Under the pieces are notes generated by a model. That model was given only the letters and a program-made list of their open reading frames with translations. It was not told the DNA's origin and searched no databases. A stretch of DNA of 9,860 nt, from positions 1 through 9,860 of the forward strand of contig JAOZLO010000076.1 of NCBI GenBank assembly GCA_029934775.1, given 5' to 3'. Positions 1 through 6,027 of this stretch are shown piece by piece (the first letter of the stretch is position 1; every line of letters begins with the position of its first letter). The DNA comes from Desulfocapsaceae bacterium (GTDB taxonomy: Bacteria; Desulfobacterota; Desulfobulbia; Desulfobulbales; Desulfocapsaceae). The position numbers and the translations under genes were made by a program.

Positions 1-79
1 CAAAAAGGCTTTTGTGTTGTTGATCAATTTCTTCATCATTTACTGAATATTTCTCGTCCCATACAAATTCGATTGCCAT
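1..79 (-). CDS. Bacteriohemerythrin, N-terminal 26 codons (cut by left edge)
   Basis: The visible protein begins MAIEFVWDEKYSV and continues to IDQQHKSLF at the edge. This matches the N-terminus of bacteriohemerythrins: an aromatic WD..YSV segment, then I-D-x-Q-H, whose His (residue 22 here) is expected to be the first di-iron ligand. Family members are about 130-residue four-helix bundles that bind O2 at a non-haem di-iron centre and serve in oxygen storage, sensing or delivery. The ATG at 79-77 is preceded by a strong Shine-Dalgarno AAGGAG (88-93, 8-nt spacing). The gene lies 36 bp downstream of the parA-like gene on the same strand, so it may be co-transcribed with it. The rest of the protein, including the HxxxE and HxxxxD ligands, is outside the window, so whether it stands alone or is fused to another domain cannot be seen. 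Confidence 0.8.
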   Translation of the reverse strand, partial: MAIEFVWDEKYSVNDEEIDQQHKSLF

Positions 80-87
80 ATCTGTAA

Positions 88-93
88 CTCCTT
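88..93 (-). promoter_or_regulatory. Ribosome binding site of the bacteriohemerythrin gene
   Basis: AAGGAG on the minus strand lies 8 nt before the ATG at 79-77. It fixes the start of a gene of which only 26 codons are visible. Confidence 0.7.
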
Positions 94-115
94 ACATATT
101 GTCTATTGATGAGCC

Positions 116-892
116 CTACAGTGAAAAGACCTGTCCGGGGTCGGCAATATGCTTTACCAGCTCCCGATAGTCTGCGGCTCCAATGCTTTTTGCTGCAAAC
201 ACAAATATCGTCTGCCCATAGGCCGGCGATTCTGCAAGTTTGATGTTGTTGCGAATCGGCGGCAGAAGTATTGGAGTACCGAAATTCATTTCAATTTCCT
301 GCCGTATTTTTTTCGATGTCTTGACCCGCTTATTGTAAAATGTCGGTATGATGCCTGCGAGCCGCAAATCAGGGTTGGCTTCAGCATTGAGACGATAAAT
401 TACCCGCATCATCTCAGCCAGTCCCTCCATGGCCAGGAAGTGTAAGGGCATGGGAATATAAACCTCTTTTGCTGCCACCAGAGACGTCACCATCAAAACA
501 CCCAGAGTGGGCGGTGGATCAATTATGATGTAATCGTATTCATTGAATTGTGCTGAGAGGGCATCTGCGAGAATAACCGCACTTTCTGTATCTACACCTG
601 CGGCAAGTTCATAGCTGCCAAGCTCACGAGATGAAGGGATAATGGATATATTGGGCAGACGACTTGTGTATATTGCCTGGTCAATGGGGACATTCTGCCC
701 CAGGACATCGCTGATGCTTCTATGAGTCTTTGCAGAAGCAGGAGCCAGGATTGAAGAGGCATGCGCCTGGGCGTCCATATCAATAAAAAGAACCTTGCCG
801 TTTTTGCTCAAGCCATGGGCGCAGTTAATTGCGGTTGTGGTTTTTCCACTTCCGCCTTTACGATTAGCAAAGACTATGGTTCGGGCCATCAT
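116..892 (-). CDS. ParA/Soj-family partition ATPase (orphan)
   Basis: A 258-residue P-loop ATPase of the ParA/MinD group, the usual length for a small chromosomal ParA. The deviant Walker A motif is KGGSGKTTT at residues 12-20, with the signature lysine K12 and the P-loop lysine K17. The A' motif is FIDMDAQAH around 37-44, and Walker B is YIIIDPPPTLG at 121-131. The C-terminal segment IRNNIKLAESPAYGQTI (213-229) is typical of Soj-like proteins. Such ATPases dimerise with ATP, bind DNA non-specifically and position a cargo such as plasmid, chromosome origin, chemoreceptor cluster or microcompartment. No ParB or parS candidate is visible, so the cargo is unknown. The first ATG (892-890) overlaps the stop of the upstream 140-residue gene (ATGA) and has GAGG 7 nt before it; the adjacent ATG at 889-887 is an equally possible start. 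Confidence 0.9.
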   Translation of the reverse strand: MMARTIVFANRKGGSGKTTTAINCAHGLSKNGKVLFIDMDAQAHASSILAPASAKTHRSISDVLGQNVPIDQAIYTSRLPNISIIPSSRELGSYELAAGVDTESAVILADALSAQFNEYDYIIIDPPPTLGVLMVTSLVAAKEVYIPMPLHFLAMEGLAEMMRVIYRLNAEANPDLRLAGIIPTFYNKRVKTSKKIRQEIEMNFGTPILLPPIRNNIKLAESPAYGQTIFVFAAKSIGAADYRELVKHIADPGQVFSL

Positions 893-1311
893 TCAATGAC
901 CTCTCTGGTTTTATTTGCAGTGGCAACGATATCGTCATCATCGATATTGAAAAAATCATACGTCTGTTGTAGGCCGCCAAAGGAGAAGAGCTTGCCGTGG
1001 GGTAGAGGAAAATCGATGAGGGGGTTGTGTTTGTACCAGATGTTTGTGAACAAATCTGCCTGAGTGAGTTTGCAAGAGAACTCATCTGGCATGCCATATG
1101 TGACAAGGTACTCGGCACAAGATTTTGTTTTGGCGTGGGAAATCCCCGAATTTTTACTGATAATGTATAGGGTGTTTATCGGGGAATATAAGAAAACACT
1201 TATGGGAGAAAGCTTGAGTTCTTTAGCGAAGCTATATAGTTTTCGTCCCAACAACCCGAAAAATTTTGTAATAAGTTCATAAAAGAGGTGTCGGTGGCTG
1301 AGGCTGATCAT
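889..1311 (-). CDS. Uncharacterised 140-residue protein coupled to the ParA gene
   Basis: I do not recognise this family. The protein is 140 residues, with a basic, aromatic-rich N-terminal third (HRHLFYELITKFFGLLGRK) and an acidic patch IDDDD near residues 122-126. No signal peptide or clear membrane segment was seen. Its start codon overlaps the stop of the preceding winged-helix-like frame (ATGA, 1308-1311), and its own stop overlaps the ATG of the ParA gene (889-892). This double coupling is the main evidence that it is a real gene. It could be an adaptor or DNA-binding partner for the ParA, filling the place a ParB would take, but that is inference from position only. An AGAAAGG sequence lies about 14 nt upstream, so initiation probably depends on translational coupling or on a degenerate ribosome binding site. 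Confidence 0.55.
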   Translation of the reverse strand: MISLSHRHLFYELITKFFGLLGRKLYSFAKELKLSPISVFLYSPINTLYIISKNSGISHAKTKSCAEYLVTYGMPDEFSCKLTQADLFTNIWYKHNPLIDFPLPHGKLFSFGGLQQTYDFFNIDDDDIVATANKTREVIE

Positions 1312-1550
1312 ATCGTTCCATTGCCTTTCTGAACTAGAATTATCCCCATGTCCTGCAAAGAATCAAGGGCAAGTTTAACTGCTTTCCACGACTTATCCGC
1401 TTTTTTCTGAATTTGTCTTACCGACAAATCTGTCTGCAAGGAAATATCCCGCAATACAGCAACTTTTGTTTTAGTGCCTTACTCCATAAAAGCTGTAATA
1501 AAAAACAAGTAATCGAGTAATGCCCTTGAAATTATGAGGTTACAAATCCC
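1308..1550 (-). pseudogene. Winged-helix-like reading frame broken by an in-frame stop
   Basis: On the minus strand a frame ending at TGA 1310-1308 encodes a 56-residue segment. Within it, LSVRQIQKKADKSWKAVKLA, followed by LDSLQDMGIILVQKG, has the pattern of a helix-turn-helix plus wing (recognition-type helix, hydrophobic turn, beta wing). The same frame continues upstream with plausible helical sequence (ISRALLDYLFFITAFME), but a TAA at 1481-1479 interrupts it. The only ATG (1487-1485) is two codons before that stop. No start with a Shine-Dalgarno follows the stop; TTG at 1458 is the best remaining candidate and has none. The upstream end of the frame runs into the inverted-repeat arm at 1549-1578, which may have removed the original start. 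It overlaps the next gene by 4 nt, so it was probably the first gene of the ParA cassette. A sequencing error at 1479-1481 could also explain the stop. Confidence 0.5.
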
Positions 1551-1578
1551 ACCATGGCACTTATACCCCCTTGTGGGG
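1549..1578 (+). repeat. Inverted repeat, left arm (30 nt)
   Basis: The minus strand reads CCCCACAAGGGGGTATAAG, one variable base, then GCCATGGTGG. It matches the plus strand at 1988-2017 at 29 of 30 positions. The arm contains two small palindromes, CCCC-ACAA-GGGG and CCATGG. The arms are 409 nt apart and could be ends of a small non-autonomous element or two copies of a dispersed repeat. No target-site duplication is evident outside the arms (left flank TTACAAATC, right flank TATATATAA). Confidence 0.75.
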
Positions 1579-1987
1579 TGTTAGATTCTATGATGTTTGA
1601 TAACAAAATCATATCTCACTGAAGTTCGCCAATTGTGTCTCCCACACGGACAGTCAAACAATAAGCCAAGCTGGTCGTTTTTTATTTTACGGATTTTTAA
1701 AATTAAAGGCAAATTTTATATGCCTACTCTTCCCTTTAATTCATTATGCAGTAAATATGCCAGTGGAAGCAGGTAGGAAAAATTAACCAAGAACACCTGA
1801 TTTTCTTATGGTTACGTTAAAAAAATGAACTGAAGGCAGATGACAGAAAAGAACACTAAAAGAATCATTGTCTACTTTTCTGAACAATCAATGGTCACTT
1901 TTGTGATCATCTCCCAAAAAACACTCCCAGCTAAACCGGGTTTGGATGTATAAAATGCTCTTTTGAGCACATTATATTTAAGCAGCG
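1579..1987. other. AT-rich segment between inverted-repeat arms, no convincing gene
   Basis: No intact gene is supported in this 409-nt stretch. On the minus strand, 1581-1724 has an open frame without a usable ATG. It contains a peptide with CPCGRH (1630-1647 area), which could be a scrap of a zinc-binding protein or chance. A minus-strand frame from ATG 2066 or ATG 2012 to the stop at 1872 (64 or 46 codons) has no Shine-Dalgarno and no recognisable domain. Two small hairpins are visible: AATTAAAGG (1701-1709) with CCTTTAATT (1733-1741), and TGCTC-TTTT-GAGCA near 1956-1969. The segment may be the interior of a small mobile element or eroded intergenic DNA. Confidence 0.4.
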
Positions 1988-2017
1988 CCCCACAAGGGGG
2001 TATAAGAGCCATGGTGG
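1988..2017 (+). repeat. Inverted repeat, right arm (30 nt)
   Basis: The plus strand reads CCCCACAAGGGGGTATAAG, A, then GCCATGGTGG, and pairs with the arm at 1549-1578 with a single mismatch (2007 against 1559). Read on the minus strand from ATG 2012, it encodes MALIPPCG. Read on the plus strand from ATG 1554, the left arm encodes the same MALIPPCG, and the one mismatch falls at the wobble position of the Ala codon. This hints that the repeat derives from coding sequence, but one synonymous difference is weak evidence. Confidence 0.75.
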
Positions 2018-2058
2018 TATATATAATTTCAGATGATAAAAAGAAGGGGTGTAATTTA

Positions 2059-2193
2059 TTATTCACTGTTCACAATCGTATCTTCTTGGGTCAAGGGGAT
2101 CTCAACAATAAACTTTGCCCCCTGTCCCAGCTCTGATTCTTCCCGGATAATCGATACAGATTTGTAGTTTTCCCAAAAAGGTGTTAACCCAGC
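2059..2193 (-). pseudogene. C-terminal remnant of a sensor histidine kinase
   Basis: The minus-strand frame after the stop at 2196-2194 reads to TAA 2061-2059 and contains ESELGQGAKFIVEIPL, followed by a short polar tail. This is the standard end of a HATPase_c domain: the last glycine-rich loop G-x-G, then the final strand F-x-V-x-I-P. Only 44 codons remain. The H-box, N-box and the rest of the ATP lid are missing, and no start codon is available, so it is a truncated relic. The adjacent upstream sequence in all minus frames shows stops and no clear continuation. It ends 42 nt from the right inverted-repeat arm, so insertion of an element may have contributed to the truncation. Confidence 0.6.
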
Positions 2194-2361
2194 TTATGAT
2201 AAACAGGCTCTTTGTGAGCGGATCCTTGAGTTCTCATAATATTTTCCCACTATGTTAATTCTGCCTCAAAGATCAAAAGTTAGGATTGCCAATTCCATCC
2301 AACTGAAATTCAATTCATCTTGAAATTTGACAATACTACTCTATGTAATTAAAAATATTCC

Positions 2362-2819
2362 TCAAAAACCTAACAGCACATAATGGTGTTTCAATCTCTT
2401 GAAAGCCAAGAATAGCCTGACAAGAAAAAGGCGTTGCCCTGCCATAACAAGCTTGAGTGGAGAATTGAAAGCTCCGATTTCATCTTGTGAATCCCATGTG
2501 CCGATTTCTGCCAGGAATTCTTCTTTTGTTGGTACTCTAAATCCAGTTGGACAGGGATTGTTGATGCCAGATTCGGGCTGCCAAAGACCTACATTTTCTG
2601 AACTCCTCCAGTCGTATGGGTCTTCTGAGGGGCTTATGAAATCGCCATGTTCAGGATCGTCTGTAAAACTTTGATCTTATCTTTGGCAAAATACCAGGTT
2701 GTGGTGCCGTCCATATTTGAAGTTAAATAATTGTCAGAGAATCTCTCAGCCAGCCGTTCTTCCCAGGGATCGTCAGAAATACCAAAAGTTATCTGAATAA
2801 CACCAAAATGTATTTAATC
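2362..2819 (-). pseudogene. Frameshifted fragment of a FISUMP-domain protein
   Basis: Two minus-strand frames together give a recognisable Fibrobacter succinogenes major paralogous (FISUMP, DUF1566-like) domain. The downstream frame (about 2676 to TGA at 2364-2362) contains DDPEHGDFISPSEDPYDWRS, then LWQ, NNPCPTGFRVPTKEEFLAEI and GAFNSPLKLVMAGQR, the hallmark NPCPxGxRxPT motif followed by SPLKLxMAG. The upstream frame (about 2819 to 2634) contains SDDPWEERLAERFSDNY and GTTTWYFAKDK, and should join near 2661 by a one-base frameshift. No start codon or signal peptide is present and the C-terminal half is lost after about 30 residues of drifting sequence. FISUMP proteins are usually secreted and of unknown function. 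Calling this a pseudogene is well supported by the frame break and the missing start. Confidence 0.7.
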
Positions 2820-2878
2820 CCCCCTAACACAAAGCAGAAAATAACACGCAGCAATTAGTATGAAGGAAAATATTTTAC

Positions 2879-2909
2879 TTGACTTTCTATGATCATTTAT
2901 GATTAAAAT
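2879..2909 (+). promoter_or_regulatory. Candidate promoter of the deoR-like gene with palindrome in the spacer
   Basis: TTGACT at 2879-2884 resembles a sigma-70 -35 box. TAAAAT at 2904-2909 is the best -10 match, with a 19-nt spacer, which is slightly long. The spacer contains the 8-bp palindrome ATGATCAT (2889-2896), followed by a partial repeat TTATGATT. Placement between -35 and -10 fits an operator, possibly for autoregulation by the DeoR-type protein encoded 30 bp downstream. Confidence 0.4.
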
Positions 2910-2939
2910 GCGCGAGAATTGTAAATTTCAGGATCCATA

Positions 2940-3752
2940 TTGACGACTTTCACTCAAAAAAGTTCACATATAATCCCCGTTCAACGCCGCAGCCGTATAA
3001 TCGAGCTGATCCGGCTAAAGGGATTTATTTCTGTACAGGAACTGTCAGAGACTGTGTGCGTCTCCCTACCGACAATCCGGCGAGATCTGGCCAGTATAGC
3101 CAAGTCAGGTATCATTCAGAGGAGCCATGGAGGAGCCACTCTGAAAACGAACCAAGGTACAACTTTTGAACCTGATTACCAGACTGCCGCCTTAATTGCC
3201 CAAAGAGAAAAGGCGGCAATCGGCAGACTGGCAGCGTCCCGACTCAATAACAATCAGAGTGTTATTTTTGATTCCAGCTCAACAGTCTACGAAGCAGCGC
3301 GCCAGGCTGTAGAAAATAATCTGGTGCTTACTGCAGTAACCAACGATCTTCGTATCGCAGAGTTACTTGCTTCTGGACCTTCTATCAATCTGCTTGTCAG
3401 CGGTGGTTCCCTGAGACAGGGTTCCTATTCCCTTTTCGGAGAACCGGGGACGAGCTTTCTGCAGAACCTCCATGTAGATATTGCATTCATAGGTATTCAT
3501 GCCATTACCAAAACGGCATGCTGCGACACATCATTGGAAGTCGCCTATATAAAACGTTATATGGCAATGGCTGCTGAAAAGGTCATCGTCCTTGCTGATG
3601 GTTCAAAATTCGGTGCAGTCGCATTTTTTAATGCCTTCGAATTTGAAAAATCGTTCGAGATCATCACCGATAGCCCGCCCTCCCCGGCTATTCGTAGATC
3701 TCTGGAAAAAAAGGGTGTTACGATCACACTCGCACCGGTTGAAAAGTATTAA
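2940..3752 (+). CDS. DeoR-family transcriptional regulator
   Basis: A 270-residue protein with the two-domain DeoR layout. The N-terminal helix-turn-helix (about 15-66) has ISVQELSETVCVSLPTIRRD as its core and ends in the HGGA hinge (63-66). The C-terminal DeoR sensor domain has the phosphosugar-isomerase-like loops IFDSSST (109-115), TND (134-136), SGG (154-156) and LADGSKFG (218-225). DeoR repressors usually sense a phosphorylated metabolite and control the adjacent catabolic genes. The start is TTG at 2940 with AGGA 7 nt upstream; an in-frame TAA at 2922-2924 excludes any longer start and no ATG lies nearby. It is in the same direction as, and 74 bp ahead of, the panB-like gene, so it is the likely local regulator. 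The segment GIHAIT (185-190) differs from the more usual G-x-D-G of the family, so its effector may be unusual. Confidence 0.88.
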   Translation: MTTFTQKSSHIIPVQRRSRIIELIRLKGFISVQELSETVCVSLPTIRRDLASIAKSGIIQRSHGGATLKTNQGTTFEPDYQTAALIAQREKAAIGRLAASRLNNNQSVIFDSSSTVYEAARQAVENNLVLTAVTNDLRIAELLASGPSINLLVSGGSLRQGSYSLFGEPGTSFLQNLHVDIAFIGIHAITKTACCDTSLEVAYIKRYMAMAAEKVIVLADGSKFGAVAFFNAFEFEKSFEIITDSPPSPAIRRSLEKKGVTITLAPVEKY

Positions 3753-3765
3753 TTCAGAGGTTAAT

Positions 3766-3796
3766 TCGACACCTTCGATGATCTCCGTATTATAAT
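3766..3796 (+). promoter_or_regulatory. Candidate promoter for the panB-larA-TRAP-larA operon
   Basis: A perfect -10 hexamer TATAAT at 3791-3796 follows a 5/6 -35 match TCGACA (3766-3771) with a 19-nt spacer, in the 74-bp gap before the panB-like gene. A direct repeat TTAATTC at 3749-3755 and 3761-3767 overlaps the -35 edge and could be part of an operator. It would allow the structural genes to be expressed independently of the regulator gene. Confidence 0.5.
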
Positions 3797-3826
3797 AAAA
3801 AGAGACAAAAACAGAGGAGAATTACA

Positions 3827-4663
3827 TTGAAAAAGAAACTGACGCGTTTTGATCTGCAGAAAATGAAAGATGACGGGCAGAAAGCCGTCTGGATTACGGC
3901 CTACGACTACGTCACTGCCCAGCTGGCAGAGGAAAGCGGCATGGACATGCTCCTGGTTGGAGACAGTCTCGGGATGGCTGTTTACGGGTATCCAGGTACT
4001 GTTCCGGTCACTATGGATCAGTGTATATACCACACAGAGGCTGTACGTCGCGCAGCACCCAATACATTTATCATCGGTGACATGCCATTCGGCTCTTACC
4101 AGACAGGTGTCTCCGATGCGTGTAAAAATGCTGTCAGATTTCACAAAGATGCAGGTGTGGACTGCATTAAGCTGGAAGGCGGAGTCCGCGTAGCATCTGT
4201 TATCAGGGCCATAAGTGATGGCGGCATGCTGGTGATGGGACATGTGGGACTCACCCCCCAGAGCGCCGGAGCTCAGGGCGGATTCCGCGCCCAGGGACGG
4301 ACTGCTGAAAATGCCAAAGCCATCATCGAAGACGCCAGGGCGGTATACGAATCAGGCGCGTTTTCTCTTCTTGTAGAGGGAGTGCCACCGGAGGTAACAA
4401 AAATAATCTGTGAAGATCTACCCATCCCGGTGTATGGTATCGGTGCCGGAGATTGCGATGGGCAGGTTATGATATGTTCTGATATTCTAGGCCTTTTCCA
4501 GGCGTTCACGCCCAAATTCGTCAAACGGTACGGCGACGTGGCCGGGGAGTATCGCAAAGTCTTCGCGGCCTATATCGATGAAGTACGAAATGGAGAGTTT
4601 CCAGGCCAAGAGCATGTCTATCGAATGATTGATGGTGAAGCGGACAAACTCCCGGGAAAGTAA
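3827..4663 (+). CDS. panB: PanB-family ketopantoate hydroxymethyltransferase
   Basis: A 278-residue (beta/alpha)8 enzyme of the PanB family, which transfers a hydroxymethyl group from 5,10-methylenetetrahydrofolate to 3-methyl-2-oxobutanoate to give ketopantoate, reversibly. Metal and substrate residues are in place: VGDSLGM (D46), GDMPFGSY (D85), IKLEGG (K115, E117), GHVGLTPQS (138-146), LLVEGVP with the expected catalytic Glu at E184, and GIGAG (204-208). Length is slightly above the usual 260-270. The start is TTG at 3827 with GAGGAG about 8 nt upstream. It is followed after 2 nt by a LarA-family gene. No panC or panD is present and the operon carries a transporter, so a role other than pantothenate synthesis, such as the reverse reaction on an imported hydroxyacid derivative, is plausible. 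Family assignment is firm; substrate and direction are inferred. Confidence 0.9.
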   Translation: MKKKLTRFDLQKMKDDGQKAVWITAYDYVTAQLAEESGMDMLLVGDSLGMAVYGYPGTVPVTMDQCIYHTEAVRRAAPNTFIIGDMPFGSYQTGVSDACKNAVRFHKDAGVDCIKLEGGVRVASVIRAISDGGMLVMGHVGLTPQSAGAQGGFRAQGRTAENAKAIIEDARAVYESGAFSLLVEGVPPEVTKIICEDLPIPVYGIGAGDCDGQVMICSDILGLFQAFTPKFVKRYGDVAGEYRKVFAAYIDEVRNGEFPGQEHVYRMIDGEADKLPGK

Positions 4664-4665
4664 TT

Positions 4666-5964
4666 ATGACAGACAGAAATTTTGAGCTGAAAATCGGAAA
4701 AGGGACAACATTCTTTTCCATCCCTACTGATCAGCTCCTCTACGAACTTGTAGGAGAAAACCATACACCACCCGAAGATCTGGCCTCCGCCTATCGATAT
4801 GCTCTGGCCCATCCCATAGACAGTCCACCACTCAGTGAGATTGTTAATCCAGGTGAAACAGTTGCCATTACGGTCAGCGACATTACCCGCGTCTGGCAGC
4901 ATAACGAATTGACACTGCCAGTCCTGATTGACAGCCTTAATGAGGCAGGTATTGCCGATAAAGACATAACAGTTATCATTGCCGTTGGAGCCCATCGTCA
5001 AAATACAGAGACAGAGTTGGCGGAGTTATGTACCGAAGCAGTCTGCAAACGAGTCAGGGTAATAAATCACAATGCCTGGGACTCAGACAATATGGTCTAT
5101 TATGGAAAGACCAGTCGGGGAACGGAGGTTTCCTTTAACCGCATAGTGGCAGAGGCAGACAGGGTCATCTTAACGGGAGGAGTCATCTACCACTATATGG
5201 TTGGCTATGGCGGTGGGCGAAAAAGTATCCTGCCCGGTGTGTCATCACTCAAAACCATCCAGCAGAGCCATATGTGGGCCATGGAAAAAAACCTTGGCGA
5301 TGGATCCAGCCCACTGGCCGCCAATATGAAAACTGAAGGAAATCCAGCCCATGAAGACATGATGGAAGCGGCGGCATTCCTCAAAGCTGACTTCATTGTA
5401 AATGTGGTTCCTAATCTGGATGGTGACATTACCGGTATCTTTACAGGCAACTGGGTCTCGGCGTGGCAGCGGGCTACCAAGCTGGTTGACAAGATATTCG
5501 GAGTTACAATTCAGGCTCAGGCCGATATCGTCATCGCTTCTGCGGGAGGCTACCCCAAGGACATCAACCTCTATCAGTCCCAGAAGACCATCGACAATGC
5601 TGTCTATGCCATGAAACCTGGAGGGGTTGCCATCATCCTGGCGGAGTGTCCTGATATTAAGGATCCGGGTGAATTTTTCGACTGGTTCACATACCCAACC
5701 GCCTTTGATATGGAAAAAGCTGTTCGTGAAAATTTTCTCATCTCGGGCTGGGTCGCGGTTCGTCAATTAGAGTATGCCAGTCAAGGCACTATCATAATGG
5801 TTACCCTGGAAAAGAACATCAAATTAGCCGAAAATGCCGGTGTTCAGGGAGTTGCCACTATGGAAGAGGCCCTGGCAATTGCATATAGAAAATGTGGCAG
5901 TAATTCCCCAAAAATTACGGTTATGCCGCAAGGTGCCAATACATTTCCAATCCTCAGTATTTAA
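4666..5964 (+). CDS. larA: LarA-family nickel-dependent 2-hydroxyacid racemase/epimerase (first copy)
   Basis: A 432-residue protein of the lactate racemase (LarA, DUF2088) superfamily. These enzymes use the nickel-pincer nucleotide cofactor and reversible hydride transfer to invert C2 of 2-hydroxyacids. The residues known from Lactobacillus plantarum LarA are found at matching spacing: SDITR (R75), GAHR (H110), YHYMVGYGGGRKSILPG with H176 and the cofactor-attachment lysine K186, SHMWAM (H202, nickel ligand), and YQSQK (Q304, K307). Both catalytic histidines are present, so it should be active if the cofactor is made. It starts 2 nt after panB ends, implying co-translation; a GGGAAAG lies within the end of panB. 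The substrate is unknown: the superfamily includes enzymes for lactate, malate, aromatic and sugar acids. LarB, LarC and LarE are not in the window. Confidence 0.88.
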   Translation: MTDRNFELKIGKGTTFFSIPTDQLLYELVGENHTPPEDLASAYRYALAHPIDSPPLSEIVNPGETVAITVSDITRVWQHNELTLPVLIDSLNEAGIADKDITVIIAVGAHRQNTETELAELCTEAVCKRVRVINHNAWDSDNMVYYGKTSRGTEVSFNRIVAEADRVILTGGVIYHYMVGYGGGRKSILPGVSSLKTIQQSHMWAMEKNLGDGSSPLAANMKTEGNPAHEDMMEAAAFLKADFIVNVVPNLDGDITGIFTGNWVSAWQRATKLVDKIFGVTIQAQADIVIASAGGYPKDINLYQSQKTIDNAVYAMKPGGVAIILAECPDIKDPGEFFDWFTYPTAFDMEKAVRENFLISGWVAVRQLEYASQGTIIMVTLEKNIKLAENAGVQGVATMEEALAIAYRKCGSNSPKITVMPQGANTFPILSI

Positions 5965-6027
5965 AGAATACGACTGGAAAAGTAACGGCAAACACGTATT
6001 AATATTTTTTACACCAAGGAGACAGTC

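Noticed and set aside
1581..1724. Minus-strand peptide with CPCGRH, possible zinc-binding protein fragment
   Set aside because: Only about 47 codons between stops, no start codon and a single Cys pair; too little to support a gene or pseudogene call.
1549..2017. CRISPR array or classical insertion sequence
   Set aside because: There are only two repeat units, in inverted orientation and 409 nt apart, with no spacer periodicity. The interior has no transposase frame and no target-site duplication was seen.
1872..2066. 64-codon minus-strand frame across the right repeat arm
   Set aside because: No Shine-Dalgarno at either ATG (2066 or 2012) and no recognisable domain. Kept only as a note under the repeat and the AT-rich segment.
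2399..2674. Plus-strand 91-codon open frame
   Set aside because: It lies antisense to the FISUMP fragment, whose minus-strand translation has a recognisable domain. The plus frame has no known motif and no Shine-Dalgarno.
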